A stretch of 64,000 bases of DNA, from positions 33,686,558 through 33,750,557 of the forward strand of contig CM043946.1 of assembly GCA_014529385.2 (NCBI GenBank). The letters run 5' to 3'. Below the pieces are notes generated by a model. That model was not told the origin of the DNA. It ran no database searches and saw only the letters and a list, made by a program, of their open reading frames with translations. This DNA is from Adiantum capillus-veneris. Taxonomy: Eukaryota; Streptophyta; Polypodiopsida; Polypodiales; Pteridaceae. Of the stretch, positions 31,868-42,027 are shown piece by piece; the first letter of the stretch is position 1; every line of letters begins with the position of its first letter. The position numbers and the translations under genes are program-made.

Positions 31868-32715
31868 CATGGCAGCTGAGGCCAATACCATATCTATAGA
31901 GACGATGTTGGAAGCAGATCATGATCCCTTCAGCAATCCCGAGTCAGTACAATTCAACAACAAATTTTTTTGTGGGGCTATTGGATGCAAAAGAAGCGTG
32001 AGCAACGACATAAGGAGCGCAATCCTGCTAAGACAACTGAACTTTCTACAACAAGGTCAAGGAACAATATATGCAAATCCATGGCTAGATGTTGGCATCG
32101 GCAGACCCAAGGACTAACAACAATAGAAAATTCTAGGCTAGCTCATGCATCATCAACCATTCTCCAAGTTGAGTTCCAATGTGCAATTGAGTCTTCTTTC
32201 CGATGTTTGCAATACATTGACTCAGCTGAAAGTACCCCACTCTTCAAGTGAAATTTTTGTGAAGAGAACCTCTTTGATGATGATAATGAAGAATGGTGAT
32301 CAGAGGACAACGTCAGTGAACCAGTCCAAAATTGTTGTTGTCTTGGATCCTCATCGATGGAATATAGCGGAAGCAAGCAGTCGATTGAAAATGAAAGATG
32401 ATACTGAAGAATGGCGAACAGAGGACAACGTTAGTGAACCAGTCCAAAGTTGTTGTTGTCTTGGATGTACATCGATGGAATATAGCGAAAGCAAGCAGTC
32501 GATTGAAAATGAAAGATAAGGATGAAGTGTTTCCACTTATTGATTGTCATAGACAATTGCCTCTGCATACAAGTATCACAAGTGAAACTAAAGATTTGGT
32601 GACCGCTTTTTGGAAATCCGAGACGAGAGTCTCACCTAACAAAAAGGATACTTGCAAGCACCAGATCGAGGCAAAATGTGTCAATCAAACATCCGATACA
32701 TCTTCTAGATGACTT
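31771..32715 (+). pseudogene. Possible broken gene starting after a (CT)n tract
   Basis: Two (CT)n tracts (31,771-31,789 and 31,822-31,865) end four bases before an ATG at 31,869 that opens MAAEANTISIETMLEAD..DPFSNPESVQFNNKFF. Reading then makes best sense after a frame shift near 31,967 (WMQKKREQRHKERNPAKTTE). It meets TGA codons at about 32,249 and 32,294. A 118-bp tandem duplication at about 32,280-32,518 repeats TEDNVSEPVQSCCCLG and MEYSESKQSIENER in two frames. A last open piece (KDEVFPLIDCHRQLPLHTSI..) ends at 32,712. I do not recognise a family. The long pyrimidine tract before the ATG matches the 5' end of the locus at 35,727. Confidence 0.4.
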
Positions 32716-34404
32716 TCAGGTACTATGTTTTTCCTACAATGCAATTCCGGTGGCTTTGGTTTCAATTGGATTAGTGCTCACAAAATTTGTAGTCTTTAGA
32801 TGACATTCAGGTTTGGCTGTACATATCCAATTGGTAGCTCTTTTACCATCAATCACTCTGGGCCAAACAGTACCAGTTTGGTACTTTTTGATTGAACAAA
32901 ATACATTTCTAATTCAAAATGAGTGTGATTTTGGTAAAGTGGAATTTTCTTTCCGACTTTGTATTTTTAGCTCTTTGGGATATTAGTTCCCCAAAATAAT
33001 CAGAACTATCTTTGTATAGCATAAACATATCCAAAAAAATCATAAAATTGTGAAATTTCTCCCTAAATCTACACATTAAACTTTTTATAATTAGACAATA
33101 ACTTTGAATATATACTCTTTTCATGACTTAGAAGCATTAGAAAATCTTTAGAATGGCAAAGACTAATTATACAACACCCTAGAAGCCACTTAGAGGCATT
33201 TTAGGATGGTATATGATCAATTTTATTGAAAATGGTAAAAAATAACACACTTTTTTTGGGACAATTTAGGTTGGAAAATCCTTGTCAAACACAATGTTAC
33301 TGCCAAAATCAATAGCCCAAAAAAATTACAAGTTTTTTTCAACTTATAAGCTATCTTTGTGAATATCAAACATTCAAAAAACCAAATTAGCATCTCCTAC
33401 AATAATTATAGGAAATTGCTTGGTAAACATGACATAAAAGTGTCTAAGGAAATAAATGTGTCATGCTACCAATCTAGTGTTAACTTATCTATTAGAAAAA
33501 ACAATTAGCAAGGAAGAACACAAGCAGTATCAAAAAAACATAAAAATAGTACCAAAATACCACCACAATAGTACCAAATAGCTTGTACCACCAAAACAGT
33601 ACCAAAATACCACCAAAGCAATTTCAATTTACCAAAATAGTTCAAAATAGTACCAAATAAAGCATAGTAAACACCAAAAAAACTAAGATAGAACTAATAT
33701 AACAACAAAGACATAGTTAGCAATGCACTAGTACCAAAATATTTTCAAATAGCACCAAAAGAAGGAAGCTTCAAACGTACCAAAGACATTAACATCATTG
33801 TACCCAAGTCAAACCCAACAGTACCTTATAAGAACAAAAAATTTGTAACTGGAAAGTACCAAAGCCATACCAAAGGAGGTGAAAACAACACCAAATGAAC
33901 AAACAAGCACCCATAATACCACTTAGGATTGTGCCAACATAACATTCATCACACCAAATAGTTATATAAAGTAGCAATACAATTACCAAAGCACTAAAAA
34001 TATTTCAAAACAGTACAAAAGCAGTTTCAAAATAGTCCTTAAGATTACCAAATGAACAAAAATGCAGCATAAGTACCATGGATTGTGCCAACATAGCACC
34101 CAAGACAAAACCACCAGTACCTTATAAGACTCAAAATTAGTAACAAAATAGTAACACAATAGTTCAAGAAAGTACCAAATGAAATAAAGAAGCACCATAA
34201 AGTACCAAGAAAAGTAGCATCTATTATTAACCAGAGTAAAAAACAGTTAGAGAAAGAACCAAAACAGTTCAAGAAAGTAGCAAAAACACCTAAAAATGTG
34301 AGCAAATAAACTAGCCAAGAATTCAAATATGCCAAATCACCAAACCATTTGCAAAAGAAACACTTTCAACAATCATACACTAAAATAAGCCAGAAATGCA
34401 ATAC
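32716..34404. repeat. AT-rich region with degenerate TACCAAA repeats
   Basis: From about 33,510 to 34,290 the plus strand is dominated by variants of AGTACCAAA and ACCACCAAA. Longer blocks recur (GTACCTTATAAGA.., GGATTGTGCCAACATA, CCAAATGAACAAA) about 170-250 bp apart. It may be a repeat-filled intron of the minus-strand locus at 34,405-35,727. I see no coding sequence. Confidence 0.5.
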
Positions 34405-35727
34405 CTCATAGTGTTGAACCTTAGCTTGGAGCTTCTGGATATGTTCGAAAACCCTATGTCGTCATAACAAGCGCTGACTTACTCCCAGCTCGACCACAAC
34501 GTCTCCGATCTCTTTATCAGGGATAGGGATTTGCTACCGTAGTAGAACAATATTAATGTGTGATTCCAGGGTATTACTGTCCTCCATCAAACTTTTCTTC
34601 ACGCCCTCTTTACCTTCATATACCAGTAGTTCATCCTTGTTTGCTTGAATAGAGGCCTTCAAGTCTATTAGGTTTGTCGATCTTGGATGTGACACCGATT
34701 TTAGCAGTCTTTGCCGCAATGCCTCTAAATCACATAGATAGTCATCCATTGCCACTCTGCTAGCTTGCTGTGGTTATGTGCAGATGTTGCTACCACTTTG
34801 AGTCATCCGTGCTTTCTTATCTGAATGTAGAACACTTCCAAGGGAGAAACCATTTTTCCTCCTCCAAGCATCAATTTTATGGTCAAGCTTGCCATTCCTA
34901 GATGCTATCATCTACAAAACTCTTTCCTCGAACCATGCCCATGCTACTCTATGTCTTGCTGGGTATTTTTTCGCTACATGGAATTTCTCAAAAGTGTAGC
35001 ACCTAGAAAATTTGTTGGTCAATTTTCCACATGAAGAAGGGGCCCTAATAAACTTTGGGAGAACAAAAATCTGCAGTCTTCCACCAGATGTGGCTGCAAA
35101 CGGTTTAGATAGGTCTTATTGTTCTTTTGCTACTAACAGTTAACCACCGTTCGGTTGCCAATTCTTCATCAGTCAGGTCCCTAGGGAGTTTTCCTTCTAG
35201 ACTGAGGCCATACTCCTCATGCAAGTCTTCTGTTGTGTAACAAAACTTGGTTTGTTGAGGGTACTCCTCTATTTATTCATACTTGAAATGTGAAAAACAT
35301 CAGAGAAAATTGCTGAGATATAGATGAAATGTGTTCTGATGCCTTACAATACCAAATTTGGTGTTGTACATCTAACTTCAAATGTCACATCAAGAATATG
35401 GATGAACATGCAACGTTTAATTGATACAAGCCTGATAATAAATAGCGTACCACGTCTTGACTTGTTGGCAGATTTTGATTCATCTTCATCAAAGAGGAGC
35501 GAGGTCCGTTCGGAGTCGATATCAACAACCTTGTAGTGTTTTGCACTAGCCCTTGTGTTGGGAATAATTTTGTGCTCTGGCTTTGTTTCTTAGGGAGATG
35601 GGGTGGAAATACCTTTGTTGATGCTTTTGCCAGGGGAGGACATTCTCTCCTTGGCCTTCGATTTCAGTTTGCATGCTGAAGGTGACGCTTTGCTAGCAGC
35701 AGCTCCCTTGGCCTTTGGGGTTCTCAT
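34405..35727 (-). pseudogene. Broken plant gene, at least two exons, family unknown
   Basis: Exon 1 runs from the ATG at 35,727 (MRTPKAKGAAASKAS..) to a GT donor at 35,450. It is basic at first, then reads HYKVVDIDSERTSLLFDEDE, with one in-frame TAA at 35,590-35,592. A 221-bp GT-AG intron follows. Exon 2 (35,229-34,405) reads EDLHEEYGLSLEGKLPRDL and TDEELATERW. A one-base frame slip falls near 35,105, then come GGRLQIFVLPKFIRAPSS, YPARHRVAWAWFEERVL, KIDAWRRKNGFSLGS and a charged helical region (DDYLCDLEALRQRLLKSVS). It ends LQAKVQHYE at a GT donor (34,404). Several further stops interrupt exon 2. A long (CT)n tract (minus strand, 35,785-35,827) lies about 60 bp upstream of the ATG. I do not recognise the domain. 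Further exons may lie below 34,400. Confidence 0.55.
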
Positions 35728-35782
35728 CGTTGGAGAGATGACACGAGAGAGTAGAGCTGCTACAAGTGCATGCAATGCTAAG

Positions 35783-35829
<47 letters not shown>

Positions 35830-36429
35830 CAGGATTGTGCAAGGTGATGAGTGAGAGAGCATGCAATGCACCTCAAGTTCAAATGCACGAGGAAATTTTA
35901 GAGCCACCACATCCACTCATGAGACCACTACTCTCACACGGCGTCGCCCATTACGAAATTGTACAAAGAGTTCTGAGAAATACCATCATATCTTAAAAGA
36001 CTAATAAATACAAACGCCATTTGCCTCCAAAATTTCCCTCCACAATACCAAATAGGTGCAAAACAAATTTTGCCCTTTTTTGTACCACCAACCTTTGCTT
36101 TCAGCCTAATATAGTCCTAATCTTTATAGCTCTAGTGTTGACTTAAATATTTTCCATCTCTTTCTCGCTATGACTTCTATTCGTGTGTATAGAATATGTG
36201 TTCTTCTAGTGGATGTCAACTGTGTGTGCTTCCTATGGGGATGTTATGCATATAAGGAGGGTACAAGATTATAAGAAAACTTGTGTGTCAACGGTCTTGA
36301 AGTGTTTAAGGGTATTCAAATTGTTTATCTATGGTTAAAAGTGCGCTGAAGGGTTAGAGGAAAAAGTTATAACTTTGTGTTTTGTAGCTGAGTGTGTATA
36401 GCCAAGGTTTGGGTCATCTTGTTTGGGCG
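35728..36429. other. Flank with (GA)n tract; no gene seen
   Basis: It contains the (GA)n tract (35,785-35,827) upstream of the minus-strand broken gene and then AT-rich sequence without recognisable motifs. Confidence 0.45.
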
Positions 36430-36800
36430 AGTTGGCTCCCTATGGAAAATGTGGATAACCAAAAAATGGATGTCAATGCGCGAACAACCTTTTCAAAATG
36501 ATATCAAGATTTTTGCTTTGGTAAAAATCCACTATGACAAAGGTATGTTCGTACTCAATTCCACATGAGAATACTATTATAATATGTTCTAGCATATTCA
36601 CTGGTCTCTACATACCCATCTGCAAGTTGTATTTTCATTCACATTTTTTTGAGAGTTGATCTCTCCCATTTTTCCATATTTCTTTTGTAGAAATGGCCAC
36701 TCCCACCCCGCTATCAAGTATCGCAATAATTTTGACTCTTTTGTACTCTAGTGGTGGTAAGGTGGTGAGTAATCTACTCATATGAGCTTACCCAAGAAGG
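36430..36800 (-). pseudogene. Protease-region remnant of the E1 family
   Basis: The sequence at about 36,495-36,775 is alignable by eye with 49,945-50,220, the protease of E1. Shared stretches include the segments around CCATTTTTCCATATTTCTTT, GCAACTCC/GCCACTCCC..CC(C/A)C(G/T)CTATC and TTTGTACTC..AGTGGT. It is too decayed to translate well. Confidence 0.6.
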
Positions 36801-37024
36801 ATAACCCTCATCGGCATATGCAATACTCTCAGGTCCTCTCTCCTAAGTTTCAGTTGGTTATTCATAATATGAAGTCAGTGGAAACATCTTCTGACTCATG
36901 AGTGCTGCTGCGTATATCTGACAATTTTGCAGTCCTCTTAGGCTAGAGGAGGTTATTTGGTACCTTGGTGGTGGTGTTGGCAAGGGTTGTACCCTTGATA
37001 GTCTATGCACACAACTGTAGTAAT

Positions 37025-37402
37025 CCATACAGTTGCCACGTCAGCACCTACTGTATAAAACGTGGAATTTTGTATTGTCTACCATGTCAGCATGTCAATG
37101 CAAATTACAAGGGTTCCATACAGCTTCCACATCATCAGATTCTATGCAAGAGATTGTATGTGCATGTGATCCTGCTTTATTTTAATGCCTTTAGGTCACT
37201 TAGGTCCCATCCGGTGGGGTCCCATAAGTTAGTGGGAGCTCCTCTTTTTAAAAATAGGCCACTCGGTAAGACTTTGCGGCTCGATAAGACTTCTTCTGCT
37301 TCTGCTTCTTCTGCTTCTTCTTCTTAGGGTTTAGGCCCCTCAATCAAGATATCTAAGTTGGATCCATTCTGCAGTGGCTTGACACGTCAACAATTTGTGA
37401 CA
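37025..37402. repeat. LTR-like repeat, copy 1
   Basis: Aligned by eye with 55,925-56,310, including TGCATGTGATC.TGCTTTATTTT, CCCATAAGTTAG.GAG, AAAAATAGGCCACTC and TAGGGTTTAGGCCCCTCA. It ends CAATTTGTGACA, followed at once by TCCCCCCTTCTT. On the minus strand that is a purine tract and then TGTCACAAATTG, the layout of a polypurine tract and a 3' LTR start. The orientation is therefore probably minus. The other LTR end is not resolved. Confidence 0.55.
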
Positions 37403-37519
37403 TCCCCCCTTCTTGAAAGAAAGTAATTGTCCGTGATTACTGGATATCTGCAAAACAACTCAAGTTAGCTCAAAAAAATTTGAGGGTCATTTTGAGGGAC
37501 AATCAGTTTTATCAATCCA

Positions 37520-37652
37520 GATTGGAGATCTTGATATCCTGGGTTGTTGGTTTCTCATAAAAACCTCATCCAATAAGGAGTCTAATTCGAGATTGGAGCT
37601 CTTGATATCGTGGGTCGTTGGTTTCCCAAAAAAATCTCATCCAATAAGGATT
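37520..37652. repeat. 71-bp tandem duplication
   Basis: Two copies of GATTGGAG(A/C)TCTTGATATC..GGGT..TTGGTTTC..AA..CTCATCCAATAAGGA start at 37,520 and 37,591. Confidence 0.85.
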
Positions 37653-37867
37653 ATTCAATGGTTTGCACATCACAATGCAGCACAAATGCTCACATATGCA
37701 TGTTAGAAGACACCATAAACATCACCATTGAGTATTTCTCAAGACAGATGATCTTCGATATGAAGCTATGCAACAAATACCTTGTCACTTTCCCGCAAAA
37801 TAAAGCCATGAGGTCAAAGGGCTGGTACAATTAGAAACGCTCCCCAGATCGTAGCCTGCATTGCTTG

Positions 37868-38040
37868 GAGGTTCAAGCATACAACCAAAGGCTCCCTAGA
37901 CATCCCGTCTATGTTTTTCAAAGTTTTTCTAGCATACAACAAAACGCTCCTTAGATATCCCGTCTGTGTTGTTTTCTGAGGTTTCCAAGCGTACAACAAA
38001 ATTCTCCCTAGACCTCTAGTCTACATCGTTTTGAGGTTTA
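37868..38040. repeat. 55-57-bp tandem repeat, three units
   Basis: Three degenerate units share AGC(A/G)TACAAC.AAA..CTCC.TAGA..TC..GTCTA/GTCTG and are spaced 55-57 bp apart (from about 37,875, 37,930 and 37,987). Confidence 0.8.
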
Positions 38041-38835
38041 GATAATACCAAGAAAACATTTCTCACTACTCGACCTAGGAGTAAATCACCAATCATTGAA
38101 ACTAGTATTAAAACCATAGTCAAATAGTTCAAATTGATACCAAGACAGGTTTAAAACATATACCATCCATTTCAAACAAATTAATTTCAAACAAGATCAC
38201 CAAACAAGTTCTCAAACAGATTCAAACTTAAAAATAAATCTCGACATCAGTCAAGGTAAAAAAGGTGAATGGATTTCCATCTTGAAACCTGCACGAAGAT
38301 TAGGGCTAGATTTCATCCATAAGGTTGTAGCCAACCACAACATGGCCCATAAGCTCTTGAATAATTGAAAAAATCCTCGTCAGAAAATGTTCCTACGGCG
38401 GTGGTGGTAGTCCCAAGACATAGCAATCACACTGGACCTCCAAGATTATCAGCTCGAGAAGAGACACTTGGTGAGAGTGTTGAGAAATTTCAAGTTTTAC
38501 TCTTCTAGGGTTTTTGTGGCAAGCATTTTATGATACTCCACTTTACCAGCAGGTACACTCCAAAGAAAGATGTCTAGACTATGAAGGCATATAACTTCAA
38601 AGTTCGTGCAAAACGTTTCTCGAAAGCTTGCCAAGTCCTTGGAGTGTGGCGCTTGGTAGCTATAAACATCCACCACTGCATGGCACTATCTCTGAGAAAA
38701 AAACAGCGTCTTGAAAAATATTTGATCCTTTTCTAACAAGTGATCTTTAATATGGCTTATGCCCTGTAAGATAGAGTGATGAAGACAGGAGCGTGTTCGA
38801 TGCACAATGAAGTAAGGGTGCGTGTAGCTAATAAG
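38041..38835. other. Unassigned stretch left of E1
   Basis: No gene recognised. The last five bases (38,831-38,835, ATAAG) match five bases after the right end of E1 (55,416-55,420) and may be its TSD. Confidence 0.45.
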
Positions 38836-39745
38836 TGTTTGAGGATTGATCGAATGGGCGTACATTTGGCCGAACACGTAGCCGAACACCACATTTTTGC
38901 TCTTATTATTTTATCGAGCTAGTGTAGTGATACTCTGTGTAAATATTGATTCCAGAGTAGCATGTCAATTCCTTGAGTTGTAATCATGTCATGATAATTG
39001 TAAAGGTCTGTGTGAGCCACTAGCAACTTAGAAATCCCTAGGTATAAAGGTCAATAACTTTAATGTAAAAGGAAGTTTTATCTTGAGAGAAGAAAAGAGC
39101 TCTTCTATACGTATGCTCAAGCTAGGAAGCTTCTTCAACTTGTAATCAACTTTTCTAATGATTAAGTAATCAGTTTCAATTCCGAAACTTGCAGTGTGTT
39201 CCTCTCTCTTTGCTCTTTAATTTAAGTGTAAGCTTTTTTAGTTTTACTGTGGTTCATGACTACACCTCTGTGAGATTTAATTGTAGATTTGAGTGATTAA
39301 ATCACTATTTATAGTCGTTTGGACCATAGGAGAGTGTTCTTAAACCATAGAGCTACCTTTCTGGATAGTTCTATTGCAATTTTTGGGACCTTTTTCATGA
39401 TGGATCGTGTTTTTGGTTCCTTGTTGGATTTCTACTAGACTTGGTAGGATAGTGTCCCTAGGTATCCTAGACCTCTTTCTAAAGTTTCATTGCATTTTGA
39501 GTCCATTCAAGTGCCAAAATAGCGTGATAACCTAGAGCTATGAGAAAGGACATAGGCAAATTTTCCTAACCATTGAGTGTTGATTTTCTTGTTGAGTTGG
39601 TGTGTTTTCTTATTAAGGTTCACTTCTTGAAATTGATGATCTCAAAGAGTCTCCGTTCCCCATCCGAGCGACTTTCTTGAGTATTGACATTATGTTAGTG
39701 CCCGATAGCTATGCTATAGTCGTCCATCACGATGATCCGCTAACA
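38836..39745 (+). repeat. E1-family LTR, inverted copy
   Basis: A 910-bp LTR starting TGTTTGAGGATTGATCG and ending GATCCGCTAACA, followed by TTGGTACC. The TATA box is GTATAAAGG (39,042-39,050). It is the reverse complement of 39,750-46,630 once the insertions there are removed. Confidence 0.85.
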
Positions 39746-39837
39746 TTGGTACCGTTAGTGGGTCACCGCGACGGACGTTTGTAGCATAGCTATCAGGCAC
39801 TAACATAATGTCAATACTTAGGGAAGTGACTCAGATG

Positions 39838-40618
39838 TGTTAAGAAATAAGACGTAGCTAAATAGATATTTGAGTAGATTACTTAATGGAGAGAGATAGA
39901 TTTCACACACAAGAGATTATAGAGTAGAGAGAGAGAGAGAGAGAGTACACACGATATACGTGGTTCACCCAATGTGGGCTACGTCCACGGGAAAGCAGCC
40001 ACTCAATGGCTTTAGCACTTCAAAAGAAGAAGTAGTTTACAAAGGGATTGAACCCTTAATAGAGCTCCCACCTTGCTTCACTCTCACCACCTCACACTCA
40101 CCTTGTTGCATCAACTTCACACTATGAAATGTGTGTAGAAATGGCCTCCTTTTATAGGCCAAAAGGGCTGCCCTCTCTTATGAGAGGCAGCCATGTGTAG
40201 CCGCCCTTGTGCGAATAAGTCCAAATCGGACCCTCCAATCCGCCCATGTGTGGCCGCCCTTGAGAAGACAAGTCCGCTTTTGAATTCGGCCACCGGCCAT
40301 TGACTTTCGACCATCGGCCACCGGCCATTGACTACTGGCCACCGGCCAACCGACCGGTTGTTTTCCGACCACTTTCCGGCCGCTGTCTGGCCATAACATT
40401 CCGGCAAAAAGGAGTATTCCGGCGAGGGGAAAAAAAATATTGGGGGCCTCCGCCCCCAAGGCCCCTAAAGTTGCCCCTGATTCTTGTCCGTGAAAATTTT
40501 GGTTTTCGGTGAGTGATTTTCCTTCACGCACGATGGCTTCTCCTCATAATGGGGGCCCTACAAATGTGCGCTTTTACCACAGAAAATTACAAGGGTAAAT
40601 CAGGCTCCATACTTAACA
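39838..40618 (-). mobile_element. Solo LTR inserted in the E1 3' LTR
   Basis: 781 bp, TGTTAAGAAATAAG..CTCCATACTTAACA, with inverted ends TGTTAAG/CTTAACA and a perfect TSD AGATG (39,833-39,837 and 40,619-40,623). A TATA box reads CTATAAAAGGAGGCC on the minus strand (about 40,145-40,160), so the orientation is probably minus. It contains a (GA)n tract and repeated GGCCACCGGCCATTGACT blocks (about 40,283-40,345). No internal coding sequence is present. Confidence 0.93.
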
Positions 40619-42027
40619 AGATGGGGCATGGAGACTCTTTGAGATCGTCAATCTCAAGAAGTGAAACTTAACAAGAAAACACGACAACTCAACAAGCAAA
40701 CCAACACTCAATAATTAGGGAAATTTTCCTATGTCCTTTCTCACAGCTCTAGGTCATCACGTCATTTTGGCACTCGAACGGACTCGAAATGCAATGAAAC
40801 TTTAGGAGGAGGTCTAGACACCTAGGGGAACTATCCTACCAAGTCTAGTAGAAATCCAACAAGGTACCAAAATCACAATCCATCGTGAAAAAGGTCCTAA
40901 ACAGTGCAACTAAACTATTTAGAAAGGTCGCCCTCTGATCTAGGAACACTCTCCTATGGTCAAAATGACTAAAAACAATGATTTAATCAGTCAAATCTAC
41001 AATCAAGGCTCACAGACATGTAGTCACAAACCACAACAAAACTGGCAATGCTTACACTTGAATGAAAGAGCAAAGAGAGAGGAACACAATGCAAGTTTTG
41101 AAATTGAAAACTGATTACCCAATCGTTAGAAAAGTTGACTACAAGTTGGAGCAGCTTCGTAGCTTGAGCGTACATACATCAGAGCTCTTTCCCTTTCTAA
41201 AGATAAGCCTTCCATTTACATTAAAGTTACTGACCTTTATACCTAGGGATTTCTAAATGGCTAGGGACCAGCTCACACAAATTTTAACAATTATCATGAC
41301 ATGATTACAACTTAGAGAATTGACATACTACTCTAAATTTACACAGAGTACTGTAGACATGTAGTAGTGTTAGTGTGTATACGCGCTTCACCAGGGGCAT
41401 TTTTCTCCCACTAGGTTTTTCCCCCTGGACATCCGGTGTGAAAGGACACCTTATCTCTTAGGGTTTCATATAAGATTTGTAGCTCTGAGTTTGTATACAC
41501 TATTATTCTAATACAGAGAGAGAGACTACAGAGATCTCGTACACAAGCTCTGTGTCTTCTCCTTCTCCATCTTCTTCCTACTCTGAGTTGTTGTCTTCCT
41601 TCTGTTTCATGTTTCATCATCTTCAACAATTGGTATCAGAGCGAGGTGATTTCGAGAGCCTCTACTTGCGTTTTCGGGTCCGCGCGCGCAATCGCAGTTT
41701 TCAGGCAGTTTTCGGAAAATTTGCTTGTGGGAGCATCCTCGACGTTCCGGGAGTATTCTGAGTAGGTGACCTGGGGTTTTACCCCCCTTTCGAAGCCGTT
41801 CGAGCCCTCAGAATTTTGTTCTGAGCAGCGTAGCAGAAGTTACTTTTCGGAGGCGTTTAGATCAAGAGGGTGTGCTTTTTGACAGATTTTCTTCAGGTAA
41901 ACAGTTCTTTTGGGAAGCAGCTTGTCTTAGCTTTGTGATGAGATTTTGTGTAGAGTTTTGCTTGCATTGGAGAGGAGATTTGTGAATCTCTTGGAGGTTC
42001 TTTTGCTCTCTTGTGTGCATCCACATT

